64,000 nucleotides of DNA from Sva-07 sp963752815 (GTDB taxonomy: Bacteria > Actinomycetota > Acidimicrobiia > Acidimicrobiales > Ilumatobacteraceae): NCBI GenBank assembly GCA_963752815.1, contig CAVVZI010000015.1, positions 496,001-560,000 on the forward strand. The letters are read 5' to 3'. Every line of letters starts with the position of its first letter. Within the stretch, counting starts at the first letter, position 1. This document shows, in pieces, positions 1 to 8,824 of this stretch. Position numbers and translations under genes: made by a program. A model generated the notes under the pieces. That model was not told the DNA's origin and ran no database searches. It saw nothing but the letters and a program-made list of their open reading frames with translations.

Positions 1-540
1 GTCGACATGGAATTTCAGCGGCTCGCCGACGAGCGGAAGGGCGGAGGCCTGACCGTCCACCGGGTTGACCACGGTCAGCCCCGTCGGTCCGACCCCGGAG
101 ACCGCCTGTCCGCCGCCGAGCGCTTGGAGGCCGACCGGAGCGCCGATCCGGAGGTCGGCGGTCTCGATCGGCTTGACCTCGGCGGTCGTGTCGTTCACGA
201 GGTACGCCAACGCTCCGCCTTCGGCCACGCTGATCTCCTCACCGCTGCCCTTGGCATCGACCCGCGCCACGGCACGACCGCCGTAGCCGTCGACGAGCAC
301 AATGGTGCCGGTCGGGCGGTGCACGAACCAGCGCGTCGCCCCGGACGCCGCTGCGTTGACCGCGGGCAGTCCGTCGGAGCTGAACAGCACCACCACGCCC
401 ACGAGCGCGACGACGACCGCGACGGCGGCGGCGACGGTCTGGCGCCAGGTCACAGTGGATGCGGTCACAGGGATCTCTTCGGCGGAACGGCTGACGGGGT
501 GGGCTGATCTGACGACGGACGGATGTCGACGCTTGTTCAT
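1..540 (-). CDS. Membrane-anchored surface protein, N-terminal part (runs off the window edge)
   Basis: Reading leftward from the ATG at 540 there is an open frame of 180 codons with no stop before the window edge, so the gene is partial. The N-terminus is a short basic segment, then one hydrophobic helix near residues 33-55 (WRQTVAAAVAVVVALVG onward) without a clear signal-peptidase site, suggesting a type II membrane anchor. The rest alternates short strands and turns (WFVHRPTGTIVLVDGYGG and similar), like the blades of a beta-propeller. It is divergent from the FtsK/EccC-like gene at 655 with 114 bases between them. The family is not recognised; an envelope or secretion-associated role is only an inference from the neighbour. 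No Shine-Dalgarno is visible; a GTG start 28 codons further in is an alternative. Confidence 0.7.
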   Translation of the reverse strand, partial: MNKRRHPSVVRSAHPVSRSAEEIPVTASTVTWRQTVAAAVAVVVALVGVVVLFSSDGLPAVNAAASGATRWFVHRPTGTIVLVDGYGGRAVARVDAKGSGEEISVAEGGALAYLVNDTTAEVKPIETADLRIGAPVGLQALGGGQAVSGVGPTGLTVVNPVDGQASALPLVGEPLKFHVD

Positions 541-642
541 CGGCACGTCCGCTGTGGAACTCAAGAAATTGTTCAGAAATCGTCTGGTTGTCCGTGATCG
601 TGCAGATCGACATGCGTCCGGCCGTCGACCGGTCGATCCTCG

Positions 643-648
643 TAGTCT
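643..648 (+). promoter_or_regulatory. Predicted -10 box (TAGTCT) for a leaderless transcript of the FtsK/EccC-like gene
   Basis: TAGTCT ends 7 bases before the ATG at 655. Transcription would begin at or next to the start codon. No Shine-Dalgarno is present. The rest of the 114-base divergent region holds no other clear signal. Confidence 0.5.
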
Positions 649-654
649 CCCGTC

Positions 655-3567
655 ATGGACCTCGTGGTTCGATCACCACACGGCGACGCCGACGTGTCGG
701 TCGACACCGACCTCACGACGACGACGCTCGGCGACACGGTCGCGGCCGTGACCGGCCAGGCCGTGCCGGCGATCGTGGTGGTCGACGGACGGGTTCTGCC
801 CGCTTCGACACCGCTGGCGGACGAGCACGTACGGGTCGGGTCGGTGCTCTCCACGGTCGCTGAGCAGGACGGATCGGTGGATCCGGTAGTGAACCTGCTC
901 CAACACGCCGGGCGCGGCGCCGGATCCGTCCGTCCGCTGGGGCGGGGCCATTACCGGATCGGGCCAGGTCGACGGTTGTCCGCGACCGAATTGGACGAGG
1001 CGCCCGTCGAACAGGCCGCGTTCGAACTCGAGGTGGCCGCCGACACGGTGACGGTGTATCCGATCGACGGCTCACGGCTGACCGTCGGTGGGCGCACGGT
1101 CGTCGAACCGACTCCGTGGTCGCGCGGCGACCTCGTGACCGGTGGTCGCGTGTTCGGCTTCGAGCGTGCGCTGGCAACAGTCCCCACCGGTCGGCGGCGC
1201 GCCGACATCGACGGGATGGTCCCGTTCAGCCGGACCGCCGGCACCACCGACCAGCGCAGTCTCGTCGACGTGGTGCAGGCGGCCATCGAACACGACCCGT
1301 CGCTCTGGCGTCGCCGGCTCGACTTGGACTCTCCCGTGAGCGTGCCCATCGGGCTGGTCGACGAGGGAGGGACGACATTGCGCCGGGTTTCCCTGGTGGT
1401 CGAGCCCGACCGCGGTGCCGCGATCATCGGGCCCGAAGACTTCGGGGAAGCCGTCACCCGCGCCATCGTTCTCGGAGCCGTGACCACGCACGGCCCGGCC
1501 GATCTCGCCGTGGTGGTGGCGACGACGTCGGATCGCATCGGCCGATGGGACTGGCTCAAGTGGGCGCCGCACGTCCGGACCGGCGGCGAACGATCGATCC
1601 TCGCCACCGACACCGCACTGCGTCGATGGGCCGACGAGTTGCTGTCCACGCCCCAGAGCGCGGTGACGCTGCTGATCGTCGACGACGACGAACGTTGGAA
1701 CCGTCGCGCCTCCCCGTTGCGCGAGGTGGTGTCGTCGCCGCCCCCGTCCGTCCGGTTGGTCGCGTTGTGCGATCGCGTCGACCGCGCGCCGGCGTCATGT
1801 CGGACGTTGGTCGTCCAAGCGGGCCAGTTCGCCTCGATCACCACCGTCACTCAGGGCGGACCGCCGGCGCCCCCGACCGGCATCGCCGAATTCCTGCCGT
1901 CGCTCGTCGACCCAGCGGTTGCCGCCGAGGCCGCCCGATCGATCGCCTGTCTGGTCGACATCGAGCGCGACGACACACCAGCGCCGGAGGGCTCGGCATC
2001 GACGCCGGTGTTGGCCGACACGCTCGGTGCCGTCACCGCCGGCGACGCCCATGCGAACCCGGCATGGATCGGCAACACCGACGTCGGCGACCCGGTGGTC
2101 GTCGACTGGACGGAAACGTCGAGCGTCGCGGTCCGTGCATCCGACCACCACGATCTCGACGCCCTCGCCGTCATGATCGTTGCGGGCCTCGTCGCTCACC
2201 GTCGCCCGCCCGACCTCCCGGTTCTCCTGATCGGCGACGGGGAGCCGTCGACGCTGCTCGGCCTGCTGGCCGAACTGGCGCACATCGGTGGACGTTGCGA
2301 CAACGGCGGCGCGTTCGAGCGGCGCCGTGTGCTCGCGCGTGTCGAACACCTCGCCACGAAAGGGGACGTCGGCATCGTGCTCGCCGGCCGTGACATCGGC
2401 GGCTGGCTGCCGGACGTGGTCGCGCTGATCGAACGAGCGCCTTCGGTGCGCCTGGTGGTCGCGCAGTGGGGTGACATCGACGGCGCTCCGATCCCGCCAC
2501 AGAGCGGGCACATCGACATCGAGGTGACCCGCCACACCGGTGTCCCGCTGGCGAGGATGAGCCGCACGACCCGCGGCGGTGGCCACGAGGAAGCTGTCTT
2601 CAGCCCGGTGATCCCGGCAGCACCGGCCCCGACCGGCGAATTCACGATCCGTCCGTTGGTCATCGGGCGCCCGCTCACGTCGCTCGAACGTCGACTGGCT
2701 CGCGTGATCGGTCCCAATTCCGCGTTCGACGAAACCACGCGCGGGCTGATCGGCTCGATCGGCCGTGGCGACTGGTCGGCGTCAGCGGGGCTCCCGGTCC
2801 TCGTGCCGCCACCGCTGCCCTCGACCGTGCTCCTCGACGATCTCCTCGCGGCGAACGAGGCCGATGCGATTCCCGTCGGGCTCGCCGACGACACCGAACT
2901 TGCCGCCTTCCCCGTCGTCTGGTGGCAGCCGGGGGCGACGGGGACTTGGTTGTTCGTCGGCTCACCGCGGGCCGAACTCGACACCGCGCTGTGGACGATC
3001 CTGCGCGGATTGTCGGAACGATATTCGCCCGACGACGTGCGTCTCGCGGTGATCGACACGTCGAGCCGGCGCTTGGCGATGGCCGTCTCGCTGCCGCACA
3101 CCGACCTCGTCGGCCAGGCCGATCGGGTCGATCTGGCTGCCGCGGTGATCGAGCACGTGGCCGCCGAACTCCGCGTGCGCCGGGCCGAGCCGCAGGTCGA
3201 GCGACCCGACCTCGTGTTGCTCGTGAGCGAGCTCGCCCAGCTCCGTCGTCGCCTCGCCGACAGTGCGTTCTCGTCGGCCCTCGACTCGCTGCGCACGCTG
3301 GCCACCGGCGCCCCGTACGGCGTGAACGTCGTCGCGTTCACTTCGACGATCGACGGTGCATCAGAACTGCGCGACGTGGCCGCCGACGTGTTCGTCGGCC
3401 TGTTGACCAATGCCGACGAGGTCGCTGCGCTCGGCCTCGACGAGCTGGCGATGTCGGCCAGCGGTCCCGGCCGGTGCTGGTCGCGGGCGACCGGCCGGCT
3501 CGTCCAGTTGGCGTCGTCGGTCGCTCCCTCCGCCGAACCACCACGCTCCCGCCGAGGCGTCCCGTGA
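655..3567 (+). CDS. FtsK/EccC-like protein with FHA-like N-terminus and degenerate ATPase modules
   Basis: The 970-residue protein starts with a ubiquitin-like or small beta domain (about 1-70) and an FHA-like segment (about 95-180; GHYRIGPGRRL is the clearest part). It then shows the layout of type VII secretion EccC / FtsK-SpoIIIE proteins: the segment before the first ATPase with the family hallmark WDWLKWAPHV near residue 300, and three successive alpha/beta modules. The third opens with IPVGLADDTEL, as EccC modules do (about residue 740). None carries a Walker A: there is no G-x4-GK[ST] anywhere, and the expected P-loop positions read VRASDHHDLDA and FVGSPRAELDT. It may be a scaffold or regulator for an active paralogue rather than a motor. 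It overlaps the next gene by GTGA, so the two are translationally coupled. Length and order fit the family; the loss of ATPase motifs is what is unusual. Confidence 0.75.
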   Translation: MDLVVRSPHGDADVSVDTDLTTTTLGDTVAAVTGQAVPAIVVVDGRVLPASTPLADEHVRVGSVLSTVAEQDGSVDPVVNLLQHAGRGAGSVRPLGRGHYRIGPGRRLSATELDEAPVEQAAFELEVAADTVTVYPIDGSRLTVGGRTVVEPTPWSRGDLVTGGRVFGFERALATVPTGRRRADIDGMVPFSRTAGTTDQRSLVDVVQAAIEHDPSLWRRRLDLDSPVSVPIGLVDEGGTTLRRVSLVVEPDRGAAIIGPEDFGEAVTRAIVLGAVTTHGPADLAVVVATTSDRIGRWDWLKWAPHVRTGGERSILATDTALRRWADELLSTPQSAVTLLIVDDDERWNRRASPLREVVSSPPPSVRLVALCDRVDRAPASCRTLVVQAGQFASITTVTQGGPPAPPTGIAEFLPSLVDPAVAAEAARSIACLVDIERDDTPAPEGSASTPVLADTLGAVTAGDAHANPAWIGNTDVGDPVVVDWTETSSVAVRASDHHDLDALAVMIVAGLVAHRRPPDLPVLLIGDGEPSTLLGLLAELAHIGGRCDNGGAFERRRVLARVEHLATKGDVGIVLAGRDIGGWLPDVVALIERAPSVRLVVAQWGDIDGAPIPPQSGHIDIEVTRHTGVPLARMSRTTRGGGHEEAVFSPVIPAAPAPTGEFTIRPLVIGRPLTSLERRLARVIGPNSAFDETTRGLIGSIGRGDWSASAGLPVLVPPPLPSTVLLDDLLAANEADAIPVGLADDTELAAFPVVWWQPGATGTWLFVGSPRAELDTALWTILRGLSERYSPDDVRLAVIDTSSRRLAMAVSLPHTDLVGQADRVDLAAAVIEHVAAELRVRRAEPQVERPDLVLLVSELAQLRRRLADSAFSSALDSLRTLATGAPYGVNVVAFTSTIDGASELRDVAADVFVGLLTNADEVAALGLDELAMSASGPGRCWSRATGRLVQLASSVAPSAEPPRSRRGVP

Positions 3568-4562
3568 CGATGGAGCGGGTCGGACGCGGTGACGGCATCG
3601 GGATCGAACTCACGCGCGGTGTCGTCCGCGGCGTGCTGCTCGCCGCGGACGAACCCCACCGGCTGCGTGCCGCGACCGAGGTCGGGATCCGTCACTTCGA
3701 CGACGACCGGTCGGTGCTCGACGCGCTGATCCGGTTGCGGGCCGAACTCGGACCCAGCCGCGCGCCGACGCGGGTGGCACTGTTCCCGCCCGGCTCCACG
3801 CTGCATCGGGTCGACGTGACGTCGCTGACCGGGCCCGAGTTGAACGTCACGCGCAGCCGGCTGCTGCAGGTCGACGGTGTCTCCTCGACCGTCTTGATCG
3901 ACGACGGTCCGCGCCGTTGGCTCTTCGCGGTCCGCTGGGACGACCCGCTCGTGCGGCGGTTGGAGGAGCTCGTCGAGCACGCCGGATTCGTCGACGTCGC
4001 CATCGACCCGAGCCCGGTCGCGCTGAGCCGGGTGCTCGTCGATTCGGTGATGGCGCGGCGGGACGCGGCGCTCGGGGAATCGTTCGAGGTGGTTCTCGCC
4101 GGCGTGCCGATCGCCGCGGTCGCGAGTGACGGCGTCGGTCGCCAACCGCCCGACCTGGTCACCTCCTCGGCCCCGATCTCGCTCGCACTGTTCGACGGGC
4201 TCACCGACCCCGCCGACCTCGCGGCGCAGATCCAGCAGGCCGCCACGTTCGGATTGGACGGGCTCGCGCCTCCCGCGCCGATGAGCTCACTCGACCTCGC
4301 GGGCGTCGCCCACCTGTCGTACCCGCCGCACGACATCCGGTCGCCACAACGTCAGTGCGTCGCCCTCGGTGCGGCGATCGGCGCCGCCGGATTGGCGGGC
4401 CGACTGCGGCCGATCGACATGATGTTGCCGTCGGTCGCGGCGGCCACGACCGAGCGGCCGTGGGCGATCGAGAAAGTGTCGGCCGTGCCGACGAACATCG
4501 AACCGAAACCGGTCAGCACGGCGAGGCGCGTCATGCGGCTCGTCCCGCGTCGCCGGCATTGA
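3564..4562 (+). CDS. Conserved protein, possibly actin-like (PilM/FtsA-like) fold
   Basis: The GTG at 3564 overlaps the preceding stop in a GTGA junction; an ATG two codons later is the alternative. The 332-residue product opens with GIGIELTRGVVRGVLLAADE, a phosphate-loop-like strand-turn as in PilM/FtsA/ASKHA proteins. Near the end RQCVALGAAIGAAGLAGRL resembles the late helix of that fold. There is no signal peptide or clear membrane helix; the C-terminal tail is basic (RRVMRLVPRRRH). Translational coupling to the FtsK/EccC-like gene suggests the two products act together at the membrane. The fold assignment is weak and rests on two short motifs; otherwise this is a hypothetical protein. Confidence 0.65.
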   Translation: MTMERVGRGDGIGIELTRGVVRGVLLAADEPHRLRAATEVGIRHFDDDRSVLDALIRLRAELGPSRAPTRVALFPPGSTLHRVDVTSLTGPELNVTRSRLLQVDGVSSTVLIDDGPRRWLFAVRWDDPLVRRLEELVEHAGFVDVAIDPSPVALSRVLVDSVMARRDAALGESFEVVLAGVPIAAVASDGVGRQPPDLVTSSAPISLALFDGLTDPADLAAQIQQAATFGLDGLAPPAPMSSLDLAGVAHLSYPPHDIRSPQRQCVALGAAIGAAGLAGRLRPIDMMLPSVAAATTERPWAIEKVSAVPTNIEPKPVSTARRVMRLVPRRRH

Positions 4563-4588
4563 GGGTCGCCGGCATTGACGGGTCGCCG
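4549..4588 (+). repeat. Short tandem repeat across a stop codon (unit gtcgccggcattga, 16-bp period)
   Basis: The 14-mer gtcgccggcattga occurs at 4549-4562 and 4565-4578, with a partial third copy (gtcgccg) at 4582-4588. The first copy contains the TGA stop of the upstream gene. It lies in the convergent gap before hspR and looks like slippage duplication. Confidence 0.6.
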
Positions 4589-4608
4589 ACACCGATCGGC
4601 TCGACCGC

Positions 4609-5028
4609 TCAGCGATCGCGGTCGAAGATCGAGGGCCGCTGACCGAACACGGCGACGGCCTGGCGCAGCGGTACGAGATCGCCGCCGGCCGACGAGCGCT
4701 CGGCGGCCGCAATCGCGTGCTGGGCGATCTCGCGGGCCTGGTCCAGTTCCGTCCGCAGGCGGAGATTCTCCGCCTCGAGATGCATCACCCGCCGAATCCC
4801 CTCGAGGTTCATCCCTTCACCGGCCAGCTCGGAGATGCGACGGAGCACCGCGATGTCGTGATCGCTGTAGCGGCGGTTGCCGCCATCGGTGCGGGCCGGA
4901 TTGACGAGGCCCCGCCGTTCGTAGATCCGCAACGTCTGCGGGTGCATCCCGGCGAGTTCCGCGGCGACGGAGATGACGTACACGGCGCGGGTGGCAGAGC
5001 GTTGGGGCGATCGATTCTCGTCGGTCAT
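4609..5028 (-). CDS. hspR: Heat-shock repressor HspR (MerR family)
   Basis: The 139-residue protein has the MerR winged-helix signature: VYVISVAAELAGMHPQTLRI, then YERRGLVNPARTDGGNRRYS, then a helix beginning DHDIAVLRRISEL. A coiled-coil dimerisation helix follows (residues 75-110, LEAENLRLRTELDQAREI). In actinobacteria HspR binds HAIR operators with DnaK as co-repressor and turns off the dnaK operon. It is the last gene of the minus-strand dnaK-grpE-dnaJ-hspR operon; its ATG overlaps the dnaJ stop by four bases. The palindrome at 8803-8824 upstream of dnaK is its likely operator. The C-terminus lacks the basic tail seen in some homologues. Assignment is firm. Confidence 0.95.
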   Translation of the reverse strand: MTDENRSPQRSATRAVYVISVAAELAGMHPQTLRIYERRGLVNPARTDGGNRRYSDHDIAVLRRISELAGEGMNLEGIRRVMHLEAENLRLRTELDQAREIAQHAIAAAERSSAGGDLVPLRQAVAVFGQRPSIFDRDR

Positions 5029-6152
5029 GTCAGCGCGCTCCGAGGATTCACCGTAGTCGCTGCGGCGAGCTGCTCGATGGCCGCGCGCTGATCGTCGGAC
5101 AACTCCGACGGCACCGCGACCTCGACCGCGACGATCAGATCGCCCGTGGCCTTCGCCGTCGCGATCCCGCGGCCCTTGACCCGATGGCGGCTGCCGCTCT
5201 GGGTTCCGGGTCGCAGGCGGAGCGTGACGGTAGGACCCTCGAGGGTCGGCACGTCGATCTCACCGCCGAGGGCCGCCTCGGCGAAGGTGATCGGCACCGT
5301 CACGGTGAGGTCGTTGCCGCGTCGGCCGAACCGTTCGTGCGGTGTCACCTTCAGTTCGACCAGCAGATCACCGTTGGGCCCGCCGTTGCGCCCCGGACCA
5401 CCACGACCCTTCAGGCGGATCGTCTGGCCGTCCTTGACACCGGCGGGAATGCGGGTCTTCACCTCGCGCGGACGCTGCTCGATGCCACGGCCATGACAGG
5501 TGGGACACGGCTCGTCGATCACATTGCCCTGACCGCCACACACGGGACACGGCGTCGAGAACGAGAAGAAGCCCTGGTTGTCGTCGACCACACCGCGTCC
5601 GCCGCAGTTGCCACACACCCGCGGGCTCGTGCCGGGCTTGGCGCCGGTGCCGTTGCAGGTGGAGCACTGCGCATCGGTGGTGAGGAACAGCGTGGTCTCG
5701 ACGCCGCGAGCGGCGTCGGCGAAGTCGACGGTGAGCACCGCCGTGATGTCGCTGCCGCGCCGCGGGCCTGCCCCGCCACCACCGCCCGGCGCGCCGCCGC
5801 GGCGGCCGAACATGTTGCCGAGGATGTCGCCGAATCCGCCGGCCCCACCCATGTCGCCGACGTTGAAACGAATGCCACCGCCCGGACCACCCGGCCCGCG
5901 CATGCCGCCCATCGGGCCGAGGCGGCGCACCTCGTCGTATTCGCCACGCTTCGTGTCGTCGCCGAGCACGTCGTACGCCGCCGACACTTCCTTGAAGCGC
6001 TCCTCGGCGGCCGCGTCGCCCGGGTTCTTGTCGGGGTGGAGCTCGCGCGCGAGCTTTCGGTACGCCTTGGTGATGTCCTTCGGCGTCGCGTCTTCAGCGA
6101 CGCCGAGGACCTGGTAGTAGTCCTTCTCGTACCACTCGCGTTGCGCGGCCAT
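5025..6152 (-). CDS. dnaJ: Chaperone DnaJ (Hsp40)
   Basis: The 375-residue cytoplasmic co-chaperone stimulates DnaK ATP hydrolysis and delivers unfolded substrates. The J domain occupies residues 10-75 with the essential HPD (ELHPDKNPG). A Gly/Phe-rich linker follows (about 80-130, GPGGPGGG and repeats). Four CxxCxGxG zinc motifs follow (CSTCNGTG, CGNCGGRG, CPVCGGQG, CPTCHGRG), then the two substrate-binding beta domains. The ATG at 6152 (MAAQREWYEKDYYQVLGV) is chosen because upstream in-frame sequence lacks family similarity. It sits 20 bases after grpE and overlaps hspR. The EKDYYQVLGV opening and position next to hspR fit the actinobacterial DnaJ1 type. Confidence 0.96.
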   Translation of the reverse strand: MAAQREWYEKDYYQVLGVAEDATPKDITKAYRKLARELHPDKNPGDAAAEERFKEVSAAYDVLGDDTKRGEYDEVRRLGPMGGMRGPGGPGGGIRFNVGDMGGAGGFGDILGNMFGRRGGAPGGGGGAGPRRGSDITAVLTVDFADAARGVETTLFLTTDAQCSTCNGTGAKPGTSPRVCGNCGGRGVVDDNQGFFSFSTPCPVCGGQGNVIDEPCPTCHGRGIEQRPREVKTRIPAGVKDGQTIRLKGRGGPGRNGGPNGDLLVELKVTPHERFGRRGNDLTVTVPITFAEAALGGEIDVPTLEGPTVTLRLRPGTQSGSRHRVKGRGIATAKATGDLIVAVEVAVPSELSDDQRAAIEQLAAATTVNPRSALT

Positions 6153-6172
6153 TCGGGCCCCTCGCTCCCCGC

Positions 6173-6829
6173 CTAGTCCTTCGTCTTGACCATGGCGGCA
6201 CGCAGGACTCGGCCCTTCCACAGGTAGCCACTGCGGAGCACCTCGGTGACCACGGGTTCGCCGCCCTCGCCGGGGTCGTGCGCCACGGCTTCGGCCACCT
6301 CGGGGTCGAACGGCTGCCCTTCGAGGTCGACCGCTTCGAGCCCGTGCTTCTTCAACTCGACGAGCATCTGGTTGAGGAGCGGCCCGATCTCGTCGGGATG
6401 GCGCAGGTACGCCGCCTCCGCGGCATCGAGCACCGGCAGCAGTGCCTCGGCGAGCCGCCCGGTCGCCCGTTCGGCCTCGGCTTGCGCCTGGGCCTGCGAG
6501 CGCCGGCGGAAGTTGTCGAAGTCGGCCTGCACCCGTTGCGCGAGGTCCTTGTACTCGTCGCTCTGCGCCACGAGCGCGGCGACGTCGACGTCGAACTCCT
6601 CGCGCGCTTCCGTCAGGGCATCGGCCAACTCGTCCTCGCCCAACTCGTGGTCGCCCGCCGGCACGCGACGCAGCGAATCGGTGATGTCATCGACCTCACT
6701 CGCCCGCTCGTCGTCGTCGTGCACGTCGAGACCGTCTTCGGCGTGGGACCGCCGACCCCCGTGCTGGGGGTCGGCCAGTTCCTCGTCGGTGATCCCGGAC
6801 TCGGCCGGGTCGATCATGTCGCCGTCCAT
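6173..6829 (-). CDS. grpE: Nucleotide exchange factor GrpE
   Basis: The 218-residue protein is the DnaK nucleotide exchange factor. An acidic, low-complexity N-terminus (about 1-60) precedes a long coiled coil (about 65-130, with YKDLAQRVQADFDNFRRRSQ) and a C-terminal beta domain. The family C-terminal signature is seen as HDPGEGGEPVVTEVLRSGY followed by LWKGRVLRAAMVKT. It lies 8 bases downstream of dnaK on the same strand. Start chosen at MDGDMIDPAES; an internal ATG four codons later is possible. The unusually long acidic N-terminus is common in high-GC actinobacteria. Confidence 0.95.
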   Translation of the reverse strand: MDGDMIDPAESGITDEELADPQHGGRRSHAEDGLDVHDDDERASEVDDITDSLRRVPAGDHELGEDELADALTEAREEFDVDVAALVAQSDEYKDLAQRVQADFDNFRRRSQAQAQAEAERATGRLAEALLPVLDAAEAAYLRHPDEIGPLLNQMLVELKKHGLEAVDLEGQPFDPEVAEAVAHDPGEGGEPVVTEVLRSGYLWKGRVLRAAMVKTKD

Positions 6830-6837
6830 CGGGGCGC

Positions 6838-8709
6838 TCAGCTCTGCTCGTCGTCGACGATCTCGGCGTCGACCACTTCGGCATCGACGATGTCGTCGTC
6901 GTCCACCGAGCCCGTGCCGGACGTACCGCCCTGACCCGACGCCGAGCTCCCCTCGGCGCCCGAGTCGCGGGCGGCCGCCTCGTAGAGCTTCTGGCTGAAG
7001 TTCTGGCTGGCCGACATCAGCGTGTCGGTGGCGGCCTTGATCGCCGCGCTGTCGGCACCCTCGAGGGTCTTCTTCAGGTCGGCGAGCGGCTGCTCGACGG
7101 CCTCCTTCTCCTCGGCGGGCACCTTGTCGCCCTGTTCACGGAGCACCTTCTCGGTCTGGTACACCAGCGAGTCGGCGTTGTTGCGGACCTCGGCCTCGTC
7201 GCGGCGCTTGCGGTCGTCCTCGGCGTGTGCCTCGGCGTCCTTGACCATCTGCTCGATGTCCTTCTTGTCGAGCGTCGACTGCCCGGTGATGGTCATCGAC
7301 TGTTCCTTGTTCGTGGCGCGGTCCTTGGCCGACACGTGGACGATTCCGTTGGCGTCGATGTCGAAGGTGACCTCGATCTGCGGCACACCACGCGGGGCGG
7401 GCGGCAGGTCGACGAGCTGGAACTTGCCGAGCGTCTTGTTGTAGCTCGCCATCTCGCGTTCGCCCTGGATGACGTGGATCTCCACCGAGGGCTGGCTGTC
7501 CTCGGCCGTGGTGAACACCTCGGTGCGCTTCGTCGGGATGGTGGTGTTGCGTTCGATGAGCTTGGTCATCACGCCGCCCTTGGTCTCGATGCCGAGGCTC
7601 AGCGGGGTCACGTCGAGCAGCAGCACGTCCTTGACGTCGCCGCGCAGCACGCCGGCCTGGACCGCGGCACCGATCGCCACGACCTCGTCGGGGTTGACCG
7701 TCTTGTTCGGCTCCTTGCTGGTGAGGCTCTGCACGAGTTCGGTGACCGCCGGCATGCGGGTGGAACCGCCGACGAGGATCACGTGGTGCAGGTCGCCCTT
7801 CTCGACGCCGGCGTCCTTCAACGCCAGCTCGAACGGGATGCGGCAGCGCTCCATCAGGTCGGAGGTCATCTCCTGGAACTTGGCCCGCGACAGCGACTCG
7901 TCGAGGTGGAGGGGCCCGTCGGCCGTGGCCGTGATGAACGGCAGGTTGATCTGGGTCGCCTGGACCTGGCTGAGGTCGATCTTCGCCTTCTCCGCCGCTT
8001 CCTTCAGACGCTGCGCGGCCATGCGGTCGGCACTGAGGTCGACGCCGTGGGCGGCCTTGAACTGCTGGACGAGCCAGTCGATGATGCGCTGGTCCCAGTC
8101 GTCGCCGCCGAGGTGGGTGTCACCGTGGGTCGACTTGACCTCGAACACGCCGTCGCCGATCTCGAGCACGGACACGTCGAACGTGCCGCCACCGAGGTCG
8201 AACACGAGGATCGTCTCGTCCTCGGCACCCTTGTCGAGGCCGTAGGCGAGCGCCGCGGCGGTCGGCTCGTTGATGATGCGGAGCACTTCGAGGCCGGCGA
8301 TCGTGCCCGCCTCCTTCGTGGCGGTGCGCTGGGCATCGTCGAAGTACGCCGGCACCGTGATGACGGCCTGGGTGACGGAGTCACCGAGATACGCCTCGGC
8401 ATCGCGCTTGAGCTTCATCAGCACGCGCGCCGAGATCTCCTGCGCGGTGTACTTCTTGCCGTCGATGTCGTCGGACTTCCAGTCCTCACCCATGTGCCGC
8501 TTGATCGATCGGAACGTGCGGTCAGGGTTCGTGATCGCCTGCCGCTTGGCGACCTCGCCGACGAGCACCTCGCCGGTCTTCGAGAAGGCGACGACCGACG
8601 GCGTCGTGCGGGCGCCCTCGGCGTTGGGGATGACGACGGGATCGCCGCCTTCGAGTACCGACACCACCGAGTTGGTGGTTCCGAGGTCGATGCCGACTGC
8701 CTTGGCCAT
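6838..8709 (-). CDS. dnaK: Chaperone DnaK (Hsp70)
   Basis: The 623-residue ATP-dependent chaperone begins MAKAVGIDLGTTNSVVSV, the Hsp70 phosphate-1 signature. It also shows VFDLGGGTFDVS (signature 2), VILVGGSTRMPAV (signature 3), the linker DVLLLDVTPLSLGIE and the substrate-binding domain. The C-terminus ends in an acidic tail (VDDDDIVDAEVVDAEIVDDE). The ATG at 8709 is preceded by a good Shine-Dalgarno, AAGGAG at 8720-8725; an upstream in-frame extension has no family similarity. It is first in the operon with grpE, dnaJ and hspR. Control by HspR is supported by the HAIR-like palindrome about 95 bases upstream. Confidence 0.97.
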   Translation of the reverse strand: MAKAVGIDLGTTNSVVSVLEGGDPVVIPNAEGARTTPSVVAFSKTGEVLVGEVAKRQAITNPDRTFRSIKRHMGEDWKSDDIDGKKYTAQEISARVLMKLKRDAEAYLGDSVTQAVITVPAYFDDAQRTATKEAGTIAGLEVLRIINEPTAAALAYGLDKGAEDETILVFDLGGGTFDVSVLEIGDGVFEVKSTHGDTHLGGDDWDQRIIDWLVQQFKAAHGVDLSADRMAAQRLKEAAEKAKIDLSQVQATQINLPFITATADGPLHLDESLSRAKFQEMTSDLMERCRIPFELALKDAGVEKGDLHHVILVGGSTRMPAVTELVQSLTSKEPNKTVNPDEVVAIGAAVQAGVLRGDVKDVLLLDVTPLSLGIETKGGVMTKLIERNTTIPTKRTEVFTTAEDSQPSVEIHVIQGEREMASYNKTLGKFQLVDLPPAPRGVPQIEVTFDIDANGIVHVSAKDRATNKEQSMTITGQSTLDKKDIEQMVKDAEAHAEDDRKRRDEAEVRNNADSLVYQTEKVLREQGDKVPAEEKEAVEQPLADLKKTLEGADSAAIKAATDTLMSASQNFSQKLYEAAARDSGAEGSSASGQGGTSGTGSVDDDDIVDAEVVDAEIVDDEQS

Positions 8710-8802
8710 GGTTGTTGTGCTCCTTGTTTCAGGTCGAACGAGTGCTTCGGCAGAACACGCTATCCAAGCGACCATGAATGGCGCAACCGACGAGTCAGAA
8801 AA

Positions 8803-8824
8803 CTTGAGTCGACTTCGACTCAAG
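8803..8824. promoter_or_regulatory. HAIR-type operator for HspR upstream of dnaK
   Basis: A perfect inverted repeat of 10-base arms (cttgagtcga / tcgactcaag) around a 2-base centre. It contains CTTGAGT and ACTCAAG, the half-sites of the HspR-associated inverted repeat. The spacer between half-sites is 8 bases rather than the classical 7. It overlaps the stop codon of cdd (8820-8822) and lies about 95 bases upstream of the dnaK start. Confidence 0.85.

Noticed and set aside
2196..4145. Very long minus-strand open frame
   Set aside because: It is the shadow of two real plus-strand genes in high-GC DNA: low-complexity Arg/Ser/Ala composition and no start or ribosome site. Similar long frames at 7225-9147 (+) and 11946-14033 (-) were rejected for the same reason.
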